A DNA stretch of 10,324 bases from FW021-bin31 sp964467635 (GCA_964467635.1 CAYXRN010000115.1:1-10324), one strand, 5' to 3'. Positions 1 to 7,465 are shown, numbered from the stretch's first letter. Program-made: numbers and translations. Notes: generated by a model from the sequence alone, not told the origin.

Positions 1-9
1 TTGGGAGTG

Positions 10-42
10 CAAAAATAAAGCATTTAGCACACATCTTCCAAA
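10..42 (-). promoter_or_regulatory. Leftward Bacteroidota-type promoter at the window edge
   Basis: Read on the minus strand, TTTG (42-39) is followed after 21 bases by TATTTTTG (17-10). This matches the Bacteroidota sigma-ABfr pattern TTTG-N(17-23)-TAnnTTTG at every defined base. Transcription would start at about position 5 and run out of the window, so a leftward gene divergent from the DUF445 gene is expected just beyond base 1. The match is seen directly; activity is inferred. Confidence 0.55.
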
Positions 43-115
43 TAGTTTTTTTATTGCGTCCTCCTTTAGCTATTTTCATTTTCTTTGCAGTTCCATTTTA
101 AAACAGCAAAGCGAT

Positions 116-712
116 ATGCTCATCTATCTGATTCCTTTTATTTCGGCGTTTATTGGCTGGATCACTAACCTGATCGCCATCAAAATGCTCTTCCATCCCC
201 GTAAACCGGTAAAGCTGCTTTTTTTCACCCTTCAGGGGATCTTTCCGAAAAGACAGCAACAATTTGCGGAAAAACTGGGGAAGCTGGTAGCAGACGAATT
301 GTTGTCTTTTGAAGACATTGCCAAAAAACTGACCGACAAGGAAAAAATCAAAGCCATACTGCCGGATATAGCCGATCGCATAGAGGATTTTCTACGCTAC
401 AAGTTGACGGACAGCATGCCCATCCTATCCATGTTCATTGGCGATGGTACCGTTGAAAAAATAAAAACCGTGCTGACCAAAGAGATGGAAGACCTGCTTC
501 CGCAGCTCATCCATAAATATGTAGAAAGCCATCGCAGTGAGCTGGATCTGGAAAAGATCGTTACTGAAAAAGTCTCCGGCTTTTCCTCCGATAAGCTGGA
601 AGATATTCTGAATGGCATCATGAAAAAAGAATTCCGTTTTGTAGAAATCATTGGGGGCGTATTAGGGTTTTTGATCGGGTTACTGCAGGTATTAATCACT
701 TTTTGGTCCTAG
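116..712 (+). CDS. DUF445-family membrane protein (short form)
   Basis: A 198-residue protein recognised as DUF445 (YheB/YjiN-like). The N-terminus is a membrane helix (about residues 3-24) carrying the family pattern GWITNLIAIKMLF, followed by the basic FHPRKP stretch. The centre (about 45-170) is charged and predicted helical, and a second hydrophobic helix (about 178-197) closes the protein. The termini are therefore in the membrane and the middle is soluble. The biochemical role of the family is not established. At about 200 residues this is the compact form; several homologues are twice as long. The ATG at 116 is chosen because the GWITN helix begins immediately after it. No clear Shine-Dalgarno is visible. 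A candidate -7 element (80-87) differs from TAnnTTTG at one base. It is divergent from the promoter at 10-42 and separated from the receptor gene by 172 bases, so it is probably monocistronic. Confidence 0.85.
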   Translation: MLIYLIPFISAFIGWITNLIAIKMLFHPRKPVKLLFFTLQGIFPKRQQQFAEKLGKLVADELLSFEDIAKKLTDKEKIKAILPDIADRIEDFLRYKLTDSMPILSMFIGDGTVEKIKTVLTKEMEDLLPQLIHKYVESHRSELDLEKIVTEKVSGFSSDKLEDILNGIMKKEFRFVEIIGGVLGFLIGLLQVLITFWS

Positions 713-726
713 GAAGACCGGCTGGC

Positions 727-765
727 CGGTGCGGAGGAATGCCGCTAACCGATACAACATTTTTT
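727..765 (+). terminator. Possible terminator after the DUF445 gene
   Basis: CGGT-GCGG (727-734) can pair with CCGC (742-745) and ACCG (748-751), with a TA bulge, giving an 8-bp stem. A run of six T begins only at about 760, eight bases after the stem, which is further than in a canonical intrinsic terminator. An alternative hairpin, ACCGG/CCGGT (717-730), overlaps it. Something here probably stops transcription before the receptor promoter, but the form is imperfect. Confidence 0.35.
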
Positions 766-845
766 CAGGCGCTTTTCGTCTTCCGGCCGCGCTATCCGCC
801 TTTTCCACCCATCACAATTTAACATTCTTTAACACAGAGGTCCGC

Positions 846-853
846 TACATTTG
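846..853 (+). promoter_or_regulatory. -7 element of the outer-membrane receptor gene
   Basis: TACATTTG matches the Bacteroidota -7 consensus TAnnTTTG exactly. It gives a transcript start near 858 and a leader of about 27 bases before the ATG at 885. The upstream -33 region (about 818-827) is T-rich but has no clean TTTG at the expected spacing, so this is a half-supported promoter. Confidence 0.45.
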
Positions 854-884
854 CAGCAATCATTGGTGAAATGATTCTAAAAAA

Positions 885-3368
885 ATGATTATGTTCAAAA
901 AGTGGATTCCCCTGTTTGTTTTCGCGGCAACGCTGCCATTGTTGACCAGCGCGCAACACAGGTCTTTCGGTTCTGCAAGCGGCAGAGTTTACGGAAAAGT
1001 TATCGACGGCTCCACCCAAAAAGGAGTAGGGTTCGCCACCGTCACCATATTGAAACCAGCTGACTCCAGTATCGTGTCCGGCGTACTGACCGAAGAAAAC
1101 GGGGATTTCTCCATTGACAACCTGAAAACCGATTCCTACATCCTGCAGGTTAAATTCATTGGTTATGAACCGCTGTATAAAAACTTTGCACTAACTCCCG
1201 GACAGGCTACCAAAGACCTGGGCAACTTTGCCCTTCAGGAATCGACCGCACAGCTCAGTACGGTCAACGTCACCGCACAAAAATCGGCTTATACCATGAG
1301 TCTGGACAAAAAAGTGTTTGATGTATCCAAAAGCCTGACCAGTGTAGGTGGCAGTGCTGAAGATGTTTTAAAAGAAGTACCTTCCGTCATGGTAGATATT
1401 GATGGGAACGTCTCTTTGCGCAATGGCAGCCCGAAAATCTTTGTCAATGGCAAAAGCACCACGCTCACACTGGATCAGATTCCGGCGGAGACCATAGAGA
1501 AGATAGAAGTGATCACCAACCCTTCCGCCAAATATTCCGCGGAAGGCATGTCGGGCATTATCAATATTATCCTCAAGAAAAACCGTAAGCCCGGTATTAA
1601 TGGCCGTTTAAGCGCCGGGGCCGACACGCGCGGCGGGTACAACGGAGGCGGCAACCTGAACATCTATAAAAACCCCTTCAACGTTTCATTGAGCTATTTT
1701 CTTCATCACAGAAACGGTCCATCCACCGGCACTACGCACCGGGAAAACCTGTTCAACAATTCCACTTTGGAACAAAATTCGGATGGCAAACGCTACGGGC
1801 AATTTCAAATGGGCCGGGTAGGCATCGATTATTTTATGGACAACCGCAACACCTTTACGCTCCAAGGAGGGGTGGGCGGCGGCTCCTTTAACAGCAAGGA
1901 AACCCTGACCAGCGCATACGATTATACCGACAATACACTGGATTCCTCCAGCATACGCACCACCGCTGACCACCACAACTTCCGGTTTGTTTTCGGGGAT
2001 TTTGACTACAAGCACACCTTCAAAAAGGAAGGCCATGAAATTACCGGAAACCTGCATATCAGCAAATCCGATAACGGCGGGGACGGCAATTACTTCACTT
2101 CATTTTATGACCAAAATGATAAACTACAGACGTACAACCTGGATCAGGAAAACAGACAAGACGGTGATGGCGTACGCTTTTCCGGCCAAGCCGACTATGT
2201 CAATCCGCTCACCGAAACCATTAAACTGGAAGCGGGTTTAAAATATAACAGCAGAAGTTCCAACAGCGTCTATGACGTTTACGACCTGATAAAAAACGGC
2301 AATATGCCAGACACGGTCTACAATGAATTGCTTTCCAGCGATTATAAATACGATGAAAAAATCTACGCGGCGTACGTGCAATTTTCCCAGGAATTTGAAA
2401 AATTTGGTTACCAGTTGGGATTGCGTACTGAGCAGTACAGTTATTCAGGGGCCATTCCCAGCGAAGGGAAAAAGTTTGAACCCACCAACGGGGAACTGGG
2501 ATTGTTTCCAAGTGCTTACCTGACGTATAAAATCACGCAGGGCGATCAATTGCAACTCAATTACAGCCGCCGTGTAAACCGTCCTAATTTCTGGCAACGG
2601 ATTCCGTATACCGATTATTCCGATCCGCAGAACCTTCGAAAAGGAAACCCAGACCTAAAACCGGAATTCACCAATTCACTGGAGTTCTCCTACAACAAGC
2701 TGTTTGGACAAAGCAACTTTCTGGCTACCCTGTATTACCGCAACACCAATAACGAAATCATCCGTTATTCCGAACCCTACCACGGTTCCCCGGATACCCT
2801 TATCTCCTACTCCATCAATGCCAACAGCAACAATTCCTACGGTGCTGAATTTACTTTACAGACACAGCTCACCGACTGGTGGAATTTCACCGCCAACTTT
2901 AACCTGTTTCAAACGAAAATTTCCGCTACCCTGAACAAAAAGGAAGTCACTAAAAACGCCTTAAGCTGGTTTGGAAAGATCAACACAGAGGCCATGCTTC
3001 CGGCTGACTTCAGTGTTCAGCTTTCGGGAAATTACAGTGGTCCGGTGCCGACTCCACAAGGGAAAAGCTACCGCTACGGCAGCCTGGACCTGGGGGTGAA
3101 GAAATCCTTCCTAAAGAAGAAAAACGCCACGCTCACCCTGACGCTTTCCGACATATTCAATACCGATAAGTACAAATCCATCTATGAAGTACCCGGGGTA
3201 TTTAATCAAACCCGGATACGTCAAAGGGAATCTCGTTTCTTGAGGCTTACCTTTACCTACAGCTTCGGGAAACAAAACTTCCAGCTGTTCCGCCGCAAAG
3301 CAAACAAATCCTCCCAAGGCGGAGGGGCTGAAATGCAGCAAATGGGTGGCGGCGGAGAAGGATTCTAA
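885..3368 (+). CDS. Outer-membrane beta-barrel receptor (TonB-dependent-receptor-like)
   Basis: An 827-residue exported outer-membrane protein. Residues 1-23 form a signal peptide ending TSA before Gln24. Residues about 33-115 are a carboxypeptidase-regulatory-like beta-sandwich (GRVYGKVID, GFATVTI, NGDFSIDNL, YILQVKFIGYE). Residues about 125-235 are a plug-like domain with VNVTAQ, FVNGK and IEKIEVITNPSAKY. The rest is a long beta-barrel of the OMP_b-brl_3 type with a conserved NYSRRVNRPNFWQRIPY segment, the late element GNPDLKPEFTNSLEFSY, and a Gly-rich tail of about 15 residues. Such proteins move substrates across the outer membrane; the substrate cannot be read from the sequence. No SusD-like lipoprotein, TonB gene or sensor is adjacent, so it is not a standard polysaccharide-utilisation pair. 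The ATG at 885 or the in-frame ATG at 891 both keep the signal peptide. The length is normal for the family. Confidence 0.9.
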   Translation: MIMFKKWIPLFVFAATLPLLTSAQHRSFGSASGRVYGKVIDGSTQKGVGFATVTILKPADSSIVSGVLTEENGDFSIDNLKTDSYILQVKFIGYEPLYKNFALTPGQATKDLGNFALQESTAQLSTVNVTAQKSAYTMSLDKKVFDVSKSLTSVGGSAEDVLKEVPSVMVDIDGNVSLRNGSPKIFVNGKSTTLTLDQIPAETIEKIEVITNPSAKYSAEGMSGIINIILKKNRKPGINGRLSAGADTRGGYNGGGNLNIYKNPFNVSLSYFLHHRNGPSTGTTHRENLFNNSTLEQNSDGKRYGQFQMGRVGIDYFMDNRNTFTLQGGVGGGSFNSKETLTSAYDYTDNTLDSSSIRTTADHHNFRFVFGDFDYKHTFKKEGHEITGNLHISKSDNGGDGNYFTSFYDQNDKLQTYNLDQENRQDGDGVRFSGQADYVNPLTETIKLEAGLKYNSRSSNSVYDVYDLIKNGNMPDTVYNELLSSDYKYDEKIYAAYVQFSQEFEKFGYQLGLRTEQYSYSGAIPSEGKKFEPTNGELGLFPSAYLTYKITQGDQLQLNYSRRVNRPNFWQRIPYTDYSDPQNLRKGNPDLKPEFTNSLEFSYNKLFGQSNFLATLYYRNTNNEIIRYSEPYHGSPDTLISYSINANSNNSYGAEFTLQTQLTDWWNFTANFNLFQTKISATLNKKEVTKNALSWFGKINTEAMLPADFSVQLSGNYSGPVPTPQGKSYRYGSLDLGVKKSFLKKKNATLTLTLSDIFNTDKYKSIYEVPGVFNQTRIRQRESRFLRLTFTYSFGKQNFQLFRRKANKSSQGGGAEMQQMGGGGEGF

Positions 3369-3377
3369 CGCCTTTTT
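3351..3377 (+). terminator. Intrinsic terminator overlapping the receptor stop codon
   Basis: GGCG (3351-3354) pairs with CGCC (3369-3372) and AGAA (3356-3359) with TTCT (3363-3366) around a GGA loop, followed directly by TTTTT (3373-3377). The stop codon TAA (3366-3368) lies inside the stem, and the T run overlaps the end of the convergent YciI gene (stop 3376-3378). The shape is that of a rho-independent terminator, though the stem has small asymmetric bulges. Confidence 0.5.
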
Positions 3378-3672
3378 AGAAACTCCTGGCGGCAAAGCGC
3401 TCGTCGGCGGCAGTGAGGTTGTATTCCACAATTTCGTACACGGCCAGTTGATACTCATCAAAAGGGTCTTCGGCCACGATACGCTGGGCTTCTTTCCGAT
3501 CAGCAGCCTTGCAGAGAATAAATTCCCCCGTGTTAAGCTTTTTTCGTCCACAACAAATAAAATGACCGTTATTGACATACTTTTCCAGGTACATTTTATG
3601 CTTCGGAAAGTACTGTTCTACCGCAAAATGTGGCTTGATGTATTGTAGAATAATTAAAAAAACAGATTCCAT
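3376..3672 (-). CDS. YciI-family protein
   Basis: A 98-residue cytoplasmic protein with the YciI/YCII ferredoxin-like fold. Recognisable elements are FLIILQYIKP at the start, the conserved His25 followed by KMYLEKY, the turn NNGHFICCGRK (residues 34-44), GEFILCKA, and the AEDPF motif (68-72) leading to an IVEY strand. In other YciI proteins a His and an Asp are the likely active-site residues; here His25 and Asp69 are candidates. The enzymatic role of most family members is unknown. The ATG at 3672 is the natural start. On the minus strand TAAGTTTA (3699-3692), preceded by ATTG (3723-3720) after 20 bases, resembles a Bacteroidota promoter with one mismatch in the -7 box. It converges on the receptor gene with only 7 bases between the stops and diverges from the secreted protein at 3778, so it is monocistronic. 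Confidence 0.85.
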   Translation of the reverse strand: MESVFLIILQYIKPHFAVEQYFPKHKMYLEKYVNNGHFICCGRKKLNTGEFILCKAADRKEAQRIVAEDPFDEYQLAVYEIVEYNLTAADERFAARSF

Positions 3673-3763
3673 TATTGGTGTAATCCTTTAATAAACTTAA
3701 TTAAATGCATGCTGGCACACAATCCATGCCAATTTCTTTAAAAAAACAGGTACGATTTTTTCT

Positions 3764-3771
3764 TATTATTG
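3764..3771 (+). promoter_or_regulatory. Possible -7 element of the secreted orphan gene
   Basis: TATTATTG matches TAnnTTTG at five of its six defined bases and ends six bases before the ATG at 3778. A TTTA (3737-3740) lies 23 bases upstream as a weak -33 candidate. If used, the transcript would begin at or within a base or two of the start codon. Confidence 0.3.
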
Positions 3772-3777
3772 TAGCAT

Positions 3778-4497
3778 ATGTGTAAAAGCAACCAGATTTT
3801 AATTACCGGTGTCTTTTTATGCCTTTTGCTGCCTTTGACATTATTGCCCTCACAAGCCCAACAAAAAAAACCGCAAAAGGTTCAGGCATTTTATGACACT
3901 ACCGCCGTGCCGGAAGTATTTCAAAAAATTCCGATCGGATTCCGGTTCATTTTTGCCGATCAATCCACGGCATCCACGCGTGGTTTCCTGAATGGGAAAA
4001 TACGGTGGAAGGACCTGGATATCAAGACGGCACAAGGCGTCGTCCACAATGGAGCGCTCCGTTTCGACCCGAAAAAAGTCTGGGAAAATAGGCACCGCGT
4101 GTCTTTTCAAGTAACCTACGCCGGCACTACCCTTCCCTGCCATATGACTCTGCCTTATCTGGAAAAAATTCAACTTAATTTATTCACCGACAGCATCAAG
4201 CCGGACGTGCCTTTTTATTTAAACACAGAAGGCCACTTCAGCAGCGGAAACGTCTATCCGTTGGATACTGAAAAACTACGGTTTTATGTATCGGCCGGAA
4301 CATTAACAGGCAATGTGCTGCGGCTGCCGGAAGAAGACAGTTCCACCAAAAAGATTCTGATCAAAAGCACCTTCAAGTGGGACGAGGATATTACCGACAG
4401 CGCCGTCGTACCGGTCAAAATTCACATCAAAGCATTTCACCTGCCCACAGAAGGAGAACTGCTGCAACAATGGAAAAAGAAAAGAAGGCGGGATTGA
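3778..4497 (+). CDS. Secreted protein of unknown function
   Basis: A 239-residue protein I do not recognise. Residues 1-27 are a clear Sec signal peptide: a Lys near the start, a Leu-rich core, and SQA before Gln28. Cys15 lies in the hydrophobic core and there is no lipobox at the cleavage site, so the product is probably periplasmic or secreted and not a lipoprotein. The mature part alternates short hydrophobic strands with polar turns (for example RVSFQVTYAGTTLPCHM and EKLRFYVSAGTLTGNVLRL), which suggests beta-sandwich domains. The C-terminus ends in a strongly basic cluster, WKKKRRRD. No catalytic motif is visible. The ATG at 3778 directly precedes the signal peptide. It diverges from the YciI gene, and the SRP RNA promoter begins within 25 bases of its TGA stop, so it is probably a single-gene unit. 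Confidence 0.8.
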   Translation: MCKSNQILITGVFLCLLLPLTLLPSQAQQKKPQKVQAFYDTTAVPEVFQKIPIGFRFIFADQSTASTRGFLNGKIRWKDLDIKTAQGVVHNGALRFDPKKVWENRHRVSFQVTYAGTTLPCHMTLPYLEKIQLNLFTDSIKPDVPFYLNTEGHFSSGNVYPLDTEKLRFYVSAGTLTGNVLRLPEEDSSTKKILIKSTFKWDEDITDSAVVPVKIHIKAFHLPTEGELLQQWKKKRRRD

Positions 4498-4529
4498 TTT
4501 TTTTAAAAACAAAAAATTAAATACTTTTG
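4498..4529 (+). promoter_or_regulatory. Promoter of the SRP RNA gene
   Basis: TACTTTTG (4522-4529) is an exact TAnnTTTG match. A TTTT (4498-4501) lies 20 bases upstream in the place of the -33 TTTG. The predicted start, about four bases after the element, coincides with the first paired base of the SRP RNA (4533), which supports both calls. The -33 part lies immediately after the stop codon of the preceding gene. Confidence 0.6.
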
Positions 4530-4532
4530 CGT

Positions 4533-4632
4533 GCGGCAGGTCTTGCACGACCAGCTCCCACTTAATCCCCCAGGACAGGAATGTAGCAAGGGCAGGTGGT
4601 CGTAGCGGTGCGATGTAAGTAATCTGCCGTTT
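4533..4632 (+). ncRNA. ffs: Small bacterial SRP RNA (4.5S-type)
   Basis: This is the RNA scaffold of the signal recognition particle, which binds Ffh and helps target nascent membrane proteins to FtsY and SecYEG. The apical hairpin carries the SRP core: ACA (4575-4577), a GGAA tetraloop (4578-4581) and TGT (4582-4584), flanked by the CAGG and AGCAAGGGCAGG sides of the conserved internal loops. The outer stem closes with GCGGCAG (4533-4539) against CTGCCGT (4624-4630), and CGACC (4548-4552) faces GGTCG (4598-4602) in the middle. The length of about 100 bases fits the small form without an Alu domain. It has its own upstream TAnnTTTG promoter and a following T run. The end positions come from pairing and could be off by a few bases. 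Confidence 0.88.
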
Positions 4633-4637
4633 TTTTT
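4624..4637 (+). terminator. ffs: T-run terminator of the SRP RNA gene
   Basis: The 3' side of the SRP closing stem (4624-4630) runs into eight consecutive T (4630-4637), so the RNA's own hairpin acts as the terminator stem. The last T residues overlap the batE stop codon, which is read on the other strand at 4638-4636. Confidence 0.6.
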
Positions 4638-5397
4638 ACAGCACTTTCATATTTTCGGCGTTGAACCATCCTTCGGTACCGTCCACCAACCTGACCTTTT
4701 TCCAGTGGTCTACGGAATCCAGAAGTTCCACTTTTGCCCCCTTTTGCAAATATTCAATAGAGGAACTGTTTTCATCAGGAGCTTCCCGCAAAGGTTGCTT
4801 GATATCAATAACGATGGCCGCATCATGCGTAGTAGCCGCGATCCTCGAAAAAATCGCACCTGCCATAAAAAAGCAAAACAACACCACTACCGGAACCCAC
4901 ACCCATTTAAGGAACCTGGGCGGTATTCTCGAAAGCGCATTCCAGCCTATAACAAAAATTAATACCCAGAAAAGCACGATACTTCCTATCAGCCAGGCGT
5001 TTACAGAAAAAAAGTGCAATACGACATGCCACCAGCGGACAAAAAACAAAGTAGGCAGCTGTTCTATCTTATTGGAAGCCTGAAGCTGTGCCAGTTTAAG
5101 GTTATGTTGGATCTGATCATTGCCGGGGTCCTGCTGCAAAGCTTTGGTGAAATAATAAACGGCATATCCGGAACGGCCGGAATTATAACTGGCGTTCCCC
5201 GCGTTAAAAAACAAGGCCGCATTGTCATATCCGTCCTCGATCAACTCCGCGTAAATTGCAAACGCAGAATCGAAAGCCTGCTCCTGGTAAAGGAGGTTGG
5301 CCCGGTTAAACCGTTGTTGCGGCGTCTGGGCAAATACCGACAGGCAGGCCATGGCTCCGATGAGTAATAAAGCAATATGTTTAAATCTCTTTTTCAA
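4636..5397 (-). CDS. batE: BatE-like protein: TPR repeats, two membrane helices, SH3 domain
   Basis: A 253-residue membrane protein. A signal peptide (1-24, ending VFA-Q) is followed by tetratricopeptide repeats (about 28-105, with FNRANLLYQEQAFDSAFAIY and FFNAGNASYNSGRSGYAVYY). Two membrane helices (about 132-154 and 164-186) come next, then a C-terminal bacterial SH3 domain (about 195-253, ending GTEGWFNAENMKVL). The TPR and SH3 parts should both face the periplasm. This layout and its position directly after batD match BatE of the Bacteroidota aerotolerance (Bat) cluster; the molecular function is unknown. The frame opens with TTG at 5397. No ATG lies between the batD stop and the signal peptide, and the next Met (residue 16) would destroy the signal. 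The batD stop is 10 bases upstream, so the two genes are cotranscribed. Confidence 0.8.
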   Translation of the reverse strand: MKKRFKHIALLLIGAMACLSVFAQTPQQRFNRANLLYQEQAFDSAFAIYAELIEDGYDNAALFFNAGNASYNSGRSGYAVYYFTKALQQDPGNDQIQHNLKLAQLQASNKIEQLPTLFFVRWWHVVLHFFSVNAWLIGSIVLFWVLIFVIGWNALSRIPPRFLKWVWVPVVVLFCFFMAGAIFSRIAATTHDAAIVIDIKQPLREAPDENSSSIEYLQKGAKVELLDSVDHWKKVRLVDGTEGWFNAENMKVL

Positions 5398-5407
5398 AAT
5401 AGCAATA

Positions 5408-7348
5408 TCAGGATTTTTTTAATTTACTCTCCAGTTCGCTAATCACTTTGATGGCTTCACGGTAGGTGCTTTCCATGTGGTCATGCCCGCTGATTCCCGC
5501 GTACAACGCCATTTCGCAGCGGTCCAGCAGCGCAAATAAACTTTGTCGTATCGTGCCATCTATATTCTTCTCCTTTAATTTCTCCGTTGCCTTTTCCTTG
5601 GTTAATTCAGCCAACGGGATATTGAGCTTGTTACAAAGATATCCCCATACAGCATGTGAAACCTCTTCATAAAATAACTTTCCTTTGTTTTGTTTTAGAT
5701 ATTTGCCGGCACGGCTGAGTCTTTTCAGGGCTACCCTGTTCGCCTTTTTATTCTTGAGCAAGACCTGGTCTGCAAATAAGGCATCGCGTCTTTTCTTCCA
5801 CCACACCAACAAGATTAAAATAAGGACTGGCAACAACATCAACAGCCAGTGCCACCAGCTCCCGAACCAAAAGACGCCGATTCTGCTCCAGGCCAGCTCA
5901 CCGGTGCGGATAGGCAGCAAAGTATTCGTGGCAGCGCCCTCGCTGTTGGCAGCGGTGGCTTCCGGTTGATTTTTGCCTGGGCTTACTACCAAGGTATGCG
6001 GCTTGGTTTGAATGGTCTTATATTGCGCCGTTTCGGGATCGAAGTAGGAAAACTTTACGGCTGGAATGGTAATAGAGCCGGCCGAATTGGGCATGAGCAC
6101 ATAGGTAAAGCTCCTGCTTCCGCCAAACGGATTGGTATTGTGAAAATCGTCTTTTACCTTAGGGTCATAACTTTCCAGGCTATTGGGGAACTGAATGTCT
6201 GGTGCGCTCAGCAGGTTAACATTGCCCTTTCCGCTGATCGTGACCGTAAATGAAACCGCGTCATCGGTAGTCAGTTTCGTTTTGTCTACGCTGGATTTGA
6301 TAGAAAATTCCCCCACGGCATTATCAAAATTCTCCGGCTTCCCCTTCTCCGGCAGTGGTTTCACATGAATTTTCACTACCGGGCTATTCATGTTGTAGTC
6401 GTACTCGTGGGGAACGAGTTGCATGCCTCCGCCAAAGGCCTGCCGGAAAAAGGGATCGTTAAATGCATCTTGGAAAAAAGGATCATTAAAAAAGCCTGAA
6501 AAAGGATTGCCTCCGCCCTGCGACTTTTCCACCGTGTAAAGCTTCACCTTATTTTCAATTTCAACCGGTTCCAACGTCTGCGACCCCGGCTGCAGTGGAA
6601 AAAGCATGGTTTTCCGGAAAGTAAAAACCCGGTACTCCTTGCCGCCAATTTCCGTCAGATGTGGCCTGAGCGGATTAGGAACAGGAAGATCATGCGTGGA
6701 AAATCCTGAGAATGAAGGCACCTTTACTACCTTGGAAGAAGTAGGGAGGCGCGTGTATAGTTTATAGTTGGCGGTAATCTGCTGTCCTACATAGACCTCT
6801 TTTTTGTCAACCTCTACTTTAACGTACACATTCTTCTTGATCTTTTCCATCGGGTCCTCTCCCTTTTGCAAAACCGCAGGATGGTTACGCAGCCTGCGCA
6901 ATTGTGGGGAGGACGGCAGGGGGGTGGAAGGTGCCGATTGGGGGGGAGGTTGGTTACGGGAAGTGCTCCCGTGGCCTTTGACCACTGTTATTGTAACCGG
7001 ATTGGAGCGAACGGGGTTTCCATTGATACGCACACTGGCTCCTGCTATGGTAAACCGGCCAACAGCAGTGGGCCGAAGTATAAATACGAAAGAAAGCTCA
7101 CGGCTGGTATGTCCGTTGATGATGCTGATGGACTGGCTCTGAGAATTTTGCAAGACTTCAAATCCCCTAAAGTCTGGCGCATCAAAACCGGAAACCTGGG
7201 AAGCATTGCTGATCGTAAACAGCACCCGAAAAGGTTCATCTACAGCCACCTCGGTACTGCTGGCTTTCGTCTCAAATGTGGGGTTTTGGGCATACAGTCC
7301 TCCTGCAAGCAAACACAGTACAGTAAATATAAAAGCTATTTTCTTCAT
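5408..7348 (-). CDS. batD: BatD-family protein (aerotolerance/oxygen-tolerance BatD)
   Basis: A 646-residue protein of the BatD family (PF13584). A signal peptide (1-20, LYA-Q) leads into a series of periplasmic immunoglobulin-like beta domains. The first (about 22-125) carries the family start, in which a strand with VDEPFRVLFTISNAS is followed by FDAPDFRGFEVL. A Pro/Ser-rich linker (about 131-150) separates it from the next (about 172-270). A Phe/Gly-rich stretch with repeated NDPFF (288-302) comes before a third domain (about 345-455). One membrane helix (about 497-517) is followed by a basic cytoplasmic helical region of about 125 residues. Bat proteins were linked to aerotolerance in Bacteroides fragilis; the mechanism is unknown and a role with MoxR/VWA proteins in the envelope is inferred. 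batE follows 10 bases after its stop. No batA/B/C lies upstream; an SDR gene does. ATG at 7348 is clear. Confidence 0.88.
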   Translation of the reverse strand: MKKIAFIFTVLCLLAGGLYAQNPTFETKASSTEVAVDEPFRVLFTISNASQVSGFDAPDFRGFEVLQNSQSQSISIINGHTSRELSFVFILRPTAVGRFTIAGASVRINGNPVRSNPVTITVVKGHGSTSRNQPPPQSAPSTPLPSSPQLRRLRNHPAVLQKGEDPMEKIKKNVYVKVEVDKKEVYVGQQITANYKLYTRLPTSSKVVKVPSFSGFSTHDLPVPNPLRPHLTEIGGKEYRVFTFRKTMLFPLQPGSQTLEPVEIENKVKLYTVEKSQGGGNPFSGFFNDPFFQDAFNDPFFRQAFGGGMQLVPHEYDYNMNSPVVKIHVKPLPEKGKPENFDNAVGEFSIKSSVDKTKLTTDDAVSFTVTISGKGNVNLLSAPDIQFPNSLESYDPKVKDDFHNTNPFGGSRSFTYVLMPNSAGSITIPAVKFSYFDPETAQYKTIQTKPHTLVVSPGKNQPEATAANSEGAATNTLLPIRTGELAWSRIGVFWFGSWWHWLLMLLPVLILILLVWWKKRRDALFADQVLLKNKKANRVALKRLSRAGKYLKQNKGKLFYEEVSHAVWGYLCNKLNIPLAELTKEKATEKLKEKNIDGTIRQSLFALLDRCEMALYAGISGHDHMESTYREAIKVISELESKLKKS

Positions 7349-7362
7349 CTTTACTACAGATG

Positions 7363-7370
7363 CAAAATTA
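7363..7370 (-). promoter_or_regulatory. -7 element of the batDE operon
   Basis: Read on the minus strand, TAATTTTG (7370-7363) is an exact match to TAnnTTTG and ends 14 bases before the batD ATG, giving a leader of roughly 10 bases. The -33 region has no clean TTTG. It implies that batDE is transcribed independently of the SDR gene 117 bases upstream. Confidence 0.45.
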
Positions 7371-7465
7371 TCTAAAGCTGTATCAGGGTTACAGAAAAGC
7401 GGAGTTAAAAGTTAGTTAAAAACATCAAATACAACAGTTTACAGATAACAAAAAGAAAGAAATAC

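Noticed and set aside
3111..3578. A 155-codon minus-strand frame overlapping the receptor and the YciI gene.
   Set aside because: It overlaps two recognised genes in other frames and lacks any domain; it is a shadow.
6866..7375. A 169-codon plus-strand open frame opposite the batD 5' region.
   Set aside because: It is antisense to a well-supported batD domain, its residues look like a low-quality shadow, and it crosses the batD promoter.
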